This document shows positions 15,464-22,321 of a stretch of 29,761 nt of DNA, piece by piece. The notes beneath the pieces are model-generated. The model had not been told where the DNA came from. It searched no databases and saw only the letters and a list, made by a program, of their open reading frames with translations. Positions within the stretch are counted from its first letter, which is position 1; the number at the start of each line of letters is the position of its first letter. A program made the position numbers and the translations under genes. The DNA comes from an uncultured Clostridia bacterium (GTDB taxonomy: Bacteria; Bacillota; Clostridia; TANB77; CAG-508): contig CAKPCF010000022.1 in the NCBI GenBank assembly GCA_934141445.1, forward strand, positions 1 through 29,761. The letters run 5' to 3'.

Positions 15464-15973
15464 GTGGCAGGAACAAGAAAACTTGGAAAACCAACTGACC
15501 AAAGAATGGCAATGCTAAAATGTTTAACTACTGATTTAATTTTAAATGGTAAAATAGTTACAACAGAAGCAAGAGCAAAAGAAGTTAAAGCTATTGCTGA
15601 TAGTGTTATCGCTTTGGCTGTTAAAGAACATAAAAACTTTGAAGAAGTAGAAGTAAAAGTTGTAAAAGCTAAATTAGATAGCAAAGGCAATAAAGTTACA
15701 GAAAAAGTAACAAGCAAAAATGGAAAAGAATATTTAAGAGTTGTTAAAGAAGAAACAACTGAAAAAAGACAAAAAGATATGCCTTCAAGATTAAATGCTA
15801 GAAGAAAATTGATGACAAAAATCAATAAAGTTGAAGGAGTAGATTTAATGGATAAATTATTTAATGAAATCGCTCCAAAATATGAAGGTAGAGTTGGTGG
15901 CTACACAAGAATATTAAAAATGGAACCTAGAAAAGGTGACAATGCAGATGTAGCACTTTTACAATTAGTTTAA
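15464..15973 (+). CDS. rplQ: 50S ribosomal protein L17, long form
   Basis: 169 aa from GTG 15464, which gives MAGTRKLGKPTDQRMAML and has GAAGGTG six bases upstream. GTG 15455 would add MNE but overlaps that SD. The usual L17 is about 115-130 aa. Here an insertion of roughly 50 residues rich in K and E (starting near VEVKVVKAKLDSKGNKV and ending before the MPSRLNARRKLMTKI motif) separates the two halves; long L17 forms are known in Clostridia. The gene ends GGYTRILKMEPRKGDNADVALLQLV and is the last gene of the superoperon. Confidence 0.95.
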   Translation: MAGTRKLGKPTDQRMAMLKCLTTDLILNGKIVTTEARAKEVKAIADSVIALAVKEHKNFEEVEVKVVKAKLDSKGNKVTEKVTSKNGKEYLRVVKEETTEKRQKDMPSRLNARRKLMTKINKVEGVDLMDKLFNEIAPKYEGRVGGYTRILKMEPRKGDNADVALLQLV

Positions 15974-15992
15974 TATTGTTTAGTATGTATTT

Positions 15993-16025
15993 AATAAAAC
16001 CCTAAATATAGGGTTTTATTTTTTT
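15993..16025 (+). terminator. Rho-independent terminator of the ribosomal superoperon
   Basis: AATAAAACCCT (about 15993-16003) pairs with AGGGTTTTATT (16010-16020) around a 6-base loop, and the stem runs into a T-rich tail to 16025. It lies 20 bases after the rplQ stop and marks the end of the S10-spc-alpha transcription unit. Confidence 0.9.
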
Positions 16026-16097
16026 ACAAGTAACATAAAATTAAAATCTACATAATATATATTAAAAGTTAAATTATTTACTTTCTGGAGGCAAAAT

Positions 16098-16433
16098 ATG
16101 TTAGATTTTGTTATAAAAACAATTATTTGGTGTTTAGTAATATATGGAGTTATTGATTTAATAGAAGACATATATCAAAATTATACATATAGTAAGATTT
16201 GCAAAAATGTTAAGCTAATATTAGCAGTAAAAAATGTAGAAGATGGAATAGAAAATTATGTAAAAGAGTTAAAATACAGTAAGAATTTTTTTAATAATTT
16301 AGTTGTTATTGATTTGGGTTCTAAAGATAATACAGTAAATATTTTAAAGAAATTAGAAAAGGACACAGTAAACATAAAAATACTAAATGAAGATGAAGGA
16401 AAAGAATATATAAAAAATTTAAATGTAGATTGA
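16098..16433 (+). CDS. Membrane-anchored protein with a GT-A-like fragment
   Basis: 111 aa, function not known. An N-terminal transmembrane segment lies at about residues 4-22 (VIKTIIWCLVIYGVIDLI). The rest resembles the first half of a family 2 (GT-A) glycosyltransferase: a beta strand LILAVKNVEDGIENYVKEL (40-58) and VVIDLGSKDNTVNILKKL (69-86), like the nucleotide-binding VDDGSxDxT pattern. The acceptor half and the later DxD-type motif are missing. The ORF is intact, with GGAGG 6 bases before ATG and a terminator after it. It is therefore more likely a real small protein than a broken glycosyltransferase, but this is inference. Confidence 0.7.
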   Translation: MLDFVIKTIIWCLVIYGVIDLIEDIYQNYTYSKICKNVKLILAVKNVEDGIENYVKELKYSKNFFNNLVVIDLGSKDNTVNILKKLEKDTVNIKILNEDEGKEYIKNLNVD

Positions 16434-16447
16434 AATAATACAAATAA

Positions 16448-16495
16448 TAAATAAAGGAATATTAAGGCTGCACTGCTAAAATATTCCTTTATTTA
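16448..16495. terminator. Bidirectional terminator between convergent genes
   Basis: A perfect 16-bp stem pairs 16448-16463 with 16480-16495 (core AATAAAGGAATATT) around the loop AAGGCTGCACTGCTAA, which is unusually GC-rich for this genome. AT-rich arms flank both sides. It lies between the 111-aa gene on + and the RelA/SpoT-like gene on -, and could end transcription from both. Confidence 0.75.
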
Positions 16496-16565
16496 ATTTT
16501 ATAATTATATCTAATATTAAACTTTATATAAATAGTAATAGATAGATTGTTTTCTACATATTATT

Positions 16566-17732
16566 TTATTCTTTTTCCCTTGAGCTTATTTGATTATGTT
16601 TTAATATTTTATTAAAACTTTTTTGTATGTCAGTATGGTTTATTTGATAACGTTTAAATTCTAGTGCAGGTAAGTAATTTAATTCTTTTACTTCCCAAGA
16701 ATAACTAGATGAATTAAATACAGGTATGTGTGTTCCTTTTAGTATTTTAACTTGATCTTCTTTAGAAAGCTTTTTAAAGTGCTTGTATGGAATATCAAAT
16801 ATTCTACCGAAAGAATCATATTTAATTTGAATATTTTTTTCAAAGTTGTATACTTGTATTTTTTTATTAGCCGTAGACTTTATAAATGTTGGAACATTTA
16901 AAATGTGAAAAAATTCATTTGGTTTATATATTTCATCATGACTAAATATACCATGCTCTGAATTTTGATGCATTCTACTTGTTCTAAATTGAAATTCAAT
17001 AGCACTATCAAATTCATTTCCTTTTATTTTAGGAGCATTTACGCAATAATGTAAAGATTGATATAGAGTTTTTTTAGGATATCTTATATAATCTTTTACA
17101 AAGCTATCGAATTCTCTCTTGAAAAATGGAGAGCGAACTTTTGGTATGTGTATACCCAAATCTTTTGGATTAAGAGAGTATTCAGTTGATGATTTTATCT
17201 GCTCTATTTTTTCTTTTCGAATTTGTACTGGAACAAATCCTTGCTTTCGAGAAATTTTGATGTGATCTCCTAGTAGTCTATAGCAATTTTGTATAGCTAA
17301 CATTTCAAATTTTGCCGGTGGTAAAATAAATCTGAAAGCAACAAAATCTCTTAAACTAAAATTTAATTTACTTAAATCTCGTCCAGTTTTAATATATTCA
17401 CAGATTTTATCTTTTATTTTTTCATTTGCACTTAAAATTGATTTTATTCTTCCTTCAAGTTTTAATCCAGGATATTTTTTTTCTAATAGAGTATATTGCC
17501 TTGAAACAAGGTCTAATATTGTTTCAAAGAAGATACCATTAGGATTTGAAATAGTACGATAATATTTTAGACCATTAAGATATGCATTATAAATTTGCAA
17601 GCTTGCATTATCAAGTGAATGTGTTTGTATATAACTTTCAAGTTCATTGATGTATGTATTTAAAATTTCTCTACTATTATTTCCTGGAATATCAGTTATA
17701 TTTAATTTAAAAATATCTTTTGAATTTGCCAT
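16566..17732 (-). CDS. Divergent RelA/SpoT-fold nucleotidyltransferase-like protein
   Basis: 388 aa on the minus strand, with ATG at 17732 and GGGAGG five bases upstream (a TTG at 17759 is rejected because it lies before the SD). Residues ~90-270 carry the (p)ppGpp synthetase pattern in order: GRIKS (94-98), LRDFVAFRFIL (127-137, D129 at the metal site), CYRLLG (150-155), KDYIRYPKKTLYQSLHYCV (213-231, Y224 at the guanine-stacking position), AIEFQFRT (244-251, E246) and MHQNSEHGIFSHDEIYK (254-270). There is no HD hydrolase, TGS or ACT domain. Against ordinary small alarmone synthetases it has about 40 extra residues between CYRLLG and KDYI and a 118-residue C-terminal region of unknown fold. 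The KPNGY motif reads KKTLY. Synthesis of (p)ppGpp or a related nucleotide is plausible but unproven. Confidence 0.75.
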   Translation of the reverse strand: MANSKDIFKLNITDIPGNNSREILNTYINELESYIQTHSLDNASLQIYNAYLNGLKYYRTISNPNGIFFETILDLVSRQYTLLEKKYPGLKLEGRIKSILSANEKIKDKICEYIKTGRDLSKLNFSLRDFVAFRFILPPAKFEMLAIQNCYRLLGDHIKISRKQGFVPVQIRKEKIEQIKSSTEYSLNPKDLGIHIPKVRSPFFKREFDSFVKDYIRYPKKTLYQSLHYCVNAPKIKGNEFDSAIEFQFRTSRMHQNSEHGIFSHDEIYKPNEFFHILNVPTFIKSTANKKIQVYNFEKNIQIKYDSFGRIFDIPYKHFKKLSKEDQVKILKGTHIPVFNSSSYSWEVKELNYLPALEFKRYQINHTDIQKSFNKILKHNQISSREKE

Positions 17733-18031
17733 ATATGCCTCCCGTTTTTGTGACAACAAATAAATTATAGTACTTTATTTATTTGAAAAACAATAGAATT
17801 TTAGGACTTGTTATAGACAGAAAGAAACTTAATTATTTATAAAATATGTAATTGTGAATATTTTTGACAAATAGAACGAAGAAATAGCATAGAAATTTGT
17901 CATATAAAGAATAAATATGTAAAAAAATGTATGCTGAAATTTAGTTATGTGAATATGATTCATATTTAAATATGCAATATAGTATATCAAGATGAATTTA
18001 TAACTATTAAATAAGAGCATAGATATAGGTA

Positions 18032-18060
18032 TTGGCAAAAATTGCATAATATGATATAAT
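18032..18060 (+). promoter_or_regulatory. Sigma-A promoter of the U32 gene
   Basis: TTGGCA (18032-18037, five of six) and a perfect TATAAT (18055-18060) are exactly 17 bases apart. The -10 is also extended (TGATATAAT). Transcription should start near 18067, giving a leader of about 100 bases. Confidence 0.85.
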
Positions 18061-18130
18061 GAACAATGTGATTTAAGTTATATACTAATTGGATGGTTAT
18101 GAGTCAAACCTAAAAACTCAAATAAATAAA

Positions 18131-18159
18131 AGGAGAACTCTTATATAAAAAGTATAAGA
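18131..18159 (+). promoter_or_regulatory. Distant SD plus hairpin before the U32 start codon
   Basis: The only good SD (AAAGGAG, ending at 18135) is 32 bases before the ATG at 18168, much too far. Between them TCTTATA (18139-18145) can pair with TATAAGA (18153-18159) around a 7-base loop. Folding this hairpin leaves about 11 unpaired bases between SD and ATG. The start cannot move upstream because the preceding codon is TAG. Confidence 0.5.
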
Positions 18160-18167
18160 TATAATAG

Positions 18168-19400
18168 ATGAAAAAAGTAGAATTATTAGCCCCAGCAGGG
18201 TCTTTTGAAAAAGCAAAAATAGCAATTATGTATGGAGCAGATGCTTTATACTGTGGAACACCGAAACTTTCATTAAGATCTCGTTCAGAAGTACAAGATA
18301 GTGACTTAGAAAAGATTGTTAAATATGCTCATGAAAGAGGAGTAAAAGTATATCCAGCAATCAATATTTATGCTTGGGATGAAAACTATGAAGATATAAA
18401 AGAGCAAGCTAGATTACTAAATGATTTAAAAGTAGATGGAATTATAATTTCAGATGGAGGAGTTGTTGATGCAGTAAAAGAAGCTGCTCCAGATGTTGAT
18501 ATTCATATAAGTACACAAGCTAATACTGTAAGTTATCATGCATGTAATTTCTGGTATAAAAATGGAGCTAAAAGAATTGTTTTAGGAAGAGAACTAAATA
18601 AAGAACAAATAAGAGATATTATGAAAAATAAACCAAAGGATCTAGAAATAGAAATGTTTGGACATGGTGCTTTATGTTTTGGATATTCTGGTAGATGCTT
18701 TTTAAGTGAATTTTTAGCTGGAAGAAGTGGAAATTTGGGAGACTGTGCACAAAGTTGTAGATGGGCATACAATGTATATGTTGAAGAAACAAATAAGCCA
18801 GGTAATTTGATGCCAGTTGAAACTGATGAAAAAGGAACATACATATTTTCATCAAAAGATTTATGTTTAGTTAAAGAAATTCCAGAAATAATTGATTTAG
18901 GAATAGATAGCTTAAAAATCGAAGGTAGATTAAAAACAGAATATTATTTGGCAACAGTAATCAATGCATATAGAAATGCAATTGATGATTATATGAAAGA
19001 TCCAGAACATTATGATTTTGAAAAATATATGGTAGAATTGGAAAAAACAAAAACAAGAGGTTTAACTACATTTTATTTTAATGACAGAAATAATAAAGAT
19101 TTTCAAGATTATTCAGGCAGACAATACAATGCTAACTACGAATTTGGTGGAAAAGTAATAAAAGATATAGAAGATAAAACTTTAATTGAAATAAGAAATA
19201 AATTGTCTGTTGGTGATACTTTAGAATTGATAGTTCCAAAACAAATAAAACCAATAGAATTTAAAATAGAAAACTTATGGGATGCTGATACAATGGAAGA
19301 AATTGATACTGTAAATCCTGGTAGAGCAGAACAAAAAGTTATTTTAAGAATTCCTGTTAAAGCACAAGACGGCTGGATAATTAGAAGAAAAAAGAACTAA
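18168..19400 (+). CDS. trhP: Peptidase U32 family protein, tRNA hydroxylation (TrhP-like)
   Basis: 410 aa. It starts with the U32 pattern MKKVELLAPAGSFEKAKIAIMYGADALYCG, a TIM-barrel-like core. The conserved cysteine block EMFGHGALCFGYSGRC-LS-GRSGNLGDCAQSCRW supplies C170, C177, C193 and C197, which in this family are linked to an Fe-S cluster. SLKIEGRLKTEYYLATVI follows, with a C-terminal beta domain. YegQ/TrhP and the Bacillus YrrO relatives act in prephenate-dependent 5-hydroxyuridine formation at tRNA position 34; older annotations call them collagenase-like proteases. Other U32 proteins (RlhA, UbiU-like) are less likely by length and genome type. Own promoter and terminator. Confidence 0.82.
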   Translation: MKKVELLAPAGSFEKAKIAIMYGADALYCGTPKLSLRSRSEVQDSDLEKIVKYAHERGVKVYPAINIYAWDENYEDIKEQARLLNDLKVDGIIISDGGVVDAVKEAAPDVDIHISTQANTVSYHACNFWYKNGAKRIVLGRELNKEQIRDIMKNKPKDLEIEMFGHGALCFGYSGRCFLSEFLAGRSGNLGDCAQSCRWAYNVYVEETNKPGNLMPVETDEKGTYIFSSKDLCLVKEIPEIIDLGIDSLKIEGRLKTEYYLATVINAYRNAIDDYMKDPEHYDFEKYMVELEKTKTRGLTTFYFNDRNNKDFQDYSGRQYNANYEFGGKVIKDIEDKTLIEIRNKLSVGDTLELIVPKQIKPIEFKIENLWDADTMEEIDTVNPGRAEQKVILRIPVKAQDGWIIRRKKN

Positions 19401-19417
19401 TATAAAATAAAAAATGG

Positions 19418-19460
19418 AAAGTATTATAGATTATATAATTTATAATGCTTTTATTTTTTT
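19418..19460 (+). terminator. Terminator after the U32 gene
   Basis: AAAGTATTATA (19418-19428) pairs with TATAATGCTTT (19441-19451), 11 bp with one wobble, followed by TATTTTTTT. It separates the U32 gene from the metal-efflux operon. Confidence 0.8.
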
Positions 19461-19474
19461 AACAAAAAAATTTA

Positions 19475-19503
19475 TTGACAATAATGAAACTTATGAATAT
19501 AAT
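19475..19503 (+). promoter_or_regulatory. Consensus promoter of the metal-efflux operon
   Basis: A perfect TTGACA (19475-19480) and a perfect TATAAT (19498-19503) stand 17 bases apart. Such a strong promoter fits a gene pair held off by a repressor. The operator-like repeat at 19511-19524 covers the expected start site. Confidence 0.9.
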
Positions 19504-19510
19504 GAATATA

Positions 19511-19524
19511 TGAACAGATATTCA
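19511..19524 (+). promoter_or_regulatory. SmtB/CzrA-type operator
   Basis: TGAACA-GA-TATTCA (19511-19524) is an imperfect inverted repeat with 2-base spacing, inside a longer ATATATGAACA/TATTCAAATA context. It resembles the 12-2-12 operators of zinc-sensing ArsR/SmtB proteins. It overlaps the predicted transcription start, so bound repressor would block the promoter. Confidence 0.65.
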
Positions 19525-19543
19525 AATAAACAAGGAGGAAAAA

Positions 19544-19897
19544 GTGGAAGAAGAACTTGAAGAACAAAATATAGTAGATTTTGAAAAAGTCGAAAAAGTA
19601 AAAAAAGACTTACCATCTGATGAAGTTATATTTGATATGGCAGAGCTTTTTAAAGTATTTGGTGACTCTACTAGAATGAAAATAATAAGTGCTTTACTAG
19701 AAGAGGAACTATGCGTTGGTGATATAGCTATTATAACAAATTCTACACCTTCTGCAATTTCACATCAGCTTAGAGTTTTGAAACAAACAAAATTAGTGAA
19801 ATTTAGAAAAGAAGGAAAAATAGTATATTATTCATTAGATGATGAACATATAAAAGCAATTTATGAAAAGGGGCGTGAGCATGTTGAAGAAGTATAA
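19544..19897 (+). CDS. ArsR/SmtB-family metal-sensing repressor (zinc type)
   Basis: 117 aa, GTG start with AAGGAGG upstream. Winged-helix DNA-binding core: FKVFGDSTRMKIISALLEEELCVGDIA (36-62), recognition helix STPSAISHQLRVLKQTKLV (67-85), wing KEGKIVYYSL. The C-terminal helix keeps the complete alpha-5 metal site: D100, H102, H113 and E116 with the SmtB/CzrA spacing. C57 is in the alpha-3 position, but its CadC partner is G59, so a lead/cadmium Cys site is incomplete. Zn(II)-controlled release from the adjacent operator is expected. The 3' end overlaps the ATPase gene by 17 bases. Confidence 0.92.
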   Translation: MEEELEEQNIVDFEKVEKVKKDLPSDEVIFDMAELFKVFGDSTRMKIISALLEEELCVGDIAIITNSTPSAISHQLRVLKQTKLVKFRKEGKIVYYSLDDEHIKAIYEKGREHVEEV

Positions 19898-22175
19898 TTT
19901 CATTTTAAAAGATTTAGACTGTGCTAATTGTGCTAGAGAGATAGAAGAGGGCTTACAAGAAAATAAAGATTTACACAATGTTGTAGTTAATTTTAATACA
20001 TTAAGATTAAGTTATGAAACAGACAAAGTATCAAAAGAAGAAGTTATTAAAAAAGTATTAGAAATAGAACCAGAGGTTACAGTATTAGATGCTGATTTAA
20101 AAAAATATGAATTTTTATTAAAAGGTTTAGATTGTGCAAACTGTGCTAGAGAAATAGAAGAAGGTCTTAAAAAGATTGAAGGACTTGAAAATGTAGTTGT
20201 AAACTTTAGCAAACTAAAATTGAGCTATGAAACAAGTAGTGTTGATAAAGAAACTGTAATAGCAAAAGTTCTAGAAATTGAACCTGAAGTAGAAGTTGAG
20301 GAACTTTCAAAGGATAGTAAAGATGTTAAGAATAAAAATGAAAATTCATCTAAAACAAAATTCCAAGTTATTAGGCTTATAATAGGAACAATTATTGCTG
20401 GTATAGGTTTGTATTTAGAAAAGATAGATGGAATGCAAATCATATCAATGATTGTTGTTTTAATAGGATATATTACTTTATTATATAGAACTTTAAAAAA
20501 TGCTGCAAAACTTTTAGTAAAAAGTCATTCAATCAATGAGAATTTTTTGGTTTCATTATCTTGTATAGGTGCTTATTTTATAGGTGAGCATTTTGAAGGA
20601 TTGATGGTTATTGTATTATACGAAATAGGAAAGATTTTGGAAGAAAAAGCAATAAATAAAACTCGTAAGTCTATTTCATCTTTAATGGATATAAAACCAG
20701 AATATGCAAATTTAAAAGTTGGAGACGATATTAAAGTTGTAAAACCAGAAGAAGTGCATATTGGTGATGTAGTTGTTATTAAACAAGGTGAAAAAATACC
20801 AGTAGATGGAATTGTAGTTAAAGGTGAAGCTAGCTTAAATACATCATCACTAACTGGTGAAAGTAAATTAAGAAAAGTAAAAAGAGAAGATACAGTTTTA
20901 TCTGGAAGTATCAATGAAAATGGATTATTAGAAATCAAAGTAACAGCAGAATATCAAAATAGTACAGTTCAAAAGATTTTAGATTTAGTAGAAAATGCAA
21001 CAGATAAAAAAGCTAAAACAGAAACTTTTGTTGGAAAAGCAGCTGGAATTTATACTCCAATTGTAATTGTACTTGCAATTATTGTAGCAATATTTTTACC
21101 ATTGATTAGTAGTACAACATATTCTCAAAGTATATATAGAGCATTAGTATTCTTAGTTATTTCATGTCCATGTGCAATAGCAATTTCAGTACCATTAAGC
21201 TATTTTTCTGGAATTGGTAAAGCATCAAAGGAAGGAATTTTAATTAAAGGTAGTGACTATATAGATTCATTAAAAGATTTAAAAGAAGTAGTTTTTGATA
21301 AAACTGGAACACTTACTAAAGGTGAATTTAATGTAGAAAAAATAGTTACTTTATCTACATATTCAGATGAAGAAGTTTTAAAATATGCTGGAATTGGTGA
21401 GAGTTTTTCAAATCACCCAATAGCAAAATCTGTTTTAAGAAGCATTGATAAACCATTAGACACTTCAAAAGTAAAAGGGTATAAGGAAATTGCTGGTAAA
21501 GGAATTTCATACATTATTGATGGCCAAACAGTACTTGTAGGAAACAGTGAGCTTGTTGGATATAAGAGTAAAAATGAAGGAACAACTGATATATATGTAA
21601 AAGTAGATAATGTAGTAATTGGTATAATTATTTTAGCTGATACTATTAAAACAGGTACAAAAGAAGCTATTAGCAAATTAAATTCAATGGGAATAAGAAC
21701 AAAAATGTTTACTGGTGATAGTATAGAGGTTGCTAGAAAGGTTGCTAAATCATTAAAAATCAATAGTGTAAAGGCAGAAATGTTACCAACTGATAAATAT
21801 AAAGAAATGGAAAAGATTATTGAAAAAAGAGATGAAAAATCTAAGGTTGCATTTGTTGGAGATGGAATCAATGATTCACCAGTTTTAGCTCTAGCAGATG
21901 TAGGATTTTCAATGGGTGGAGTTGGTTCAAGCTCAGCAATTGAAGCATCAGATATAGTAATTATGACAGATAATATTGAAAAAATAGTTCAATCAATAGA
22001 AATTGCAAATAAAACTTGCAGAATAATAAAACAAAATTTGATTTTTGCAATATTTGTTAAAATATTAGTTTTAGTATTAAGCTCTGTTGGAATACTAGGA
22101 ATGGCTAGTGCAGTATTTGCAGATGTTGGTGTAACTTTGATTACAATATTTAACACAATTAGAATTTTAAAATAA
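19881..22175 (+). CDS. zntA: Zn/Cd/Pb-exporting P1B-type ATPase
   Basis: 764 aa from ATG 19881; an in-frame ATG at 19863 would add six residues but has a poorer SD. It exports Zn2+, Cd2+ or Pb2+ at ATP cost in the cytoplasmic membrane. Two N-terminal metal-binding domains repeat with a 71-residue period, each with LDCANCAREIEEGL (C14/C17 and C85/C88). Then come TGES, the CPC motif in the membrane (C429-P430-C431), the phosphorylated DKTGT (D473), the SNHPIAKS HP motif, and GDGINDSPVLALADVGFSMG. A late membrane segment keeps FADVGVTL, with the Asp typical of ZntA/CadA. Copper pumps usually have GMTCxxC, which is absent. Confidence 0.95.
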   Translation: MLKKYNFILKDLDCANCAREIEEGLQENKDLHNVVVNFNTLRLSYETDKVSKEEVIKKVLEIEPEVTVLDADLKKYEFLLKGLDCANCAREIEEGLKKIEGLENVVVNFSKLKLSYETSSVDKETVIAKVLEIEPEVEVEELSKDSKDVKNKNENSSKTKFQVIRLIIGTIIAGIGLYLEKIDGMQIISMIVVLIGYITLLYRTLKNAAKLLVKSHSINENFLVSLSCIGAYFIGEHFEGLMVIVLYEIGKILEEKAINKTRKSISSLMDIKPEYANLKVGDDIKVVKPEEVHIGDVVVIKQGEKIPVDGIVVKGEASLNTSSLTGESKLRKVKREDTVLSGSINENGLLEIKVTAEYQNSTVQKILDLVENATDKKAKTETFVGKAAGIYTPIVIVLAIIVAIFLPLISSTTYSQSIYRALVFLVISCPCAIAISVPLSYFSGIGKASKEGILIKGSDYIDSLKDLKEVVFDKTGTLTKGEFNVEKIVTLSTYSDEEVLKYAGIGESFSNHPIAKSVLRSIDKPLDTSKVKGYKEIAGKGISYIIDGQTVLVGNSELVGYKSKNEGTTDIYVKVDNVVIGIIILADTIKTGTKEAISKLNSMGIRTKMFTGDSIEVARKVAKSLKINSVKAEMLPTDKYKEMEKIIEKRDEKSKVAFVGDGINDSPVLALADVGFSMGGVGSSSAIEASDIVIMTDNIEKIVQSIEIANKTCRIIKQNLIFAIFVKILVLVLSSVGILGMASAVFADVGVTLITIFNTIRILK

Positions 22176-22187
22176 TTATATAAGATG

Positions 22188-22233
22188 CAAACATACATTT
22201 TTATGAAGAATAAATTTGTATGTTTGTTTTTTT
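22188..22233 (+). terminator. Terminator of the metal-efflux operon
   Basis: CAAACATACA (22188-22197) pairs with TGTATGTTTG (22217-22226), with further pairing inside, followed by seven T residues. It lies 12 bases after the ATPase stop. Confidence 0.88.
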
Positions 22234-22247
22234 ATGTTCTAAATTTA

Positions 22248-22276
22248 TTGCAATTTTACATAAAATAAAGTATAAT
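22248..22276 (+). promoter_or_regulatory. Promoter of trpS
   Basis: TTGCAA (22248-22253, four of six) and a perfect TATAAT (22271-22276) with 17-base spacing. The leader before trpS would be only about 40 bases, leaving no room for a T-box. Confidence 0.65.
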
Positions 22277-22321
22277 AGAAAAGTATTAAAATGGAAGTAT
22301 TATAAGAATAAGGGTGATAAT

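Larger units (their letters stand above)
17733..18167. other. 435-bp divergent intergenic region
   Basis: No coding region is supported; the minus-strand ORF at 17829-18047 looks spurious (no SD, no recognisable domain). It contains a possible minus-strand promoter for the RelA/SpoT-like gene (TATAAT at 17769-17764, only a weak -35), a strong plus-strand promoter at 18032-18060, a perfect 15-bp palindrome AATATGATTCATATT (17952-17966), and an inverted pair TGACAAAT (17865-17872) / ATTTGTCA (17895-17902). The last two could be operators or RNA stems. Confidence 0.6.

Noticed and set aside
16098..16433. Broken glycosyltransferase pseudogene
   Set aside because: No remnant of the enzyme's second half is found downstream; the gene is followed at once by a terminator and a gene on the other strand, so truncation by mutation is not supported.
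17864..17900. Second plus-strand promoter starting at TTGACA 17864
   Set aside because: No acceptable -10 box at 16-18 bases; the TTGACA is better explained as one arm of an inverted repeat.
17829..18047. 72-aa minus-strand ORF in the divergent region
   Set aside because: No SD, composition of AT-rich noncoding DNA, and no recognisable domain.
20573..20938. 121-aa and other minus-strand ORFs inside the P-type ATPase gene
   Set aside because: Antisense shadows of a gene whose own frame has all catalytic motifs.
22220..22321. N-terminal extension of TrpRS by 34 codons
   Set aside because: It overlaps the terminator and the trpS promoter; the conserved start MEKKRILTG is at 22322.
22177..22321. 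T-box riboswitch upstream of trpS
   Set aside because: The predicted leader is only about 40 bases, and no T-box sequence or specifier stem is seen.
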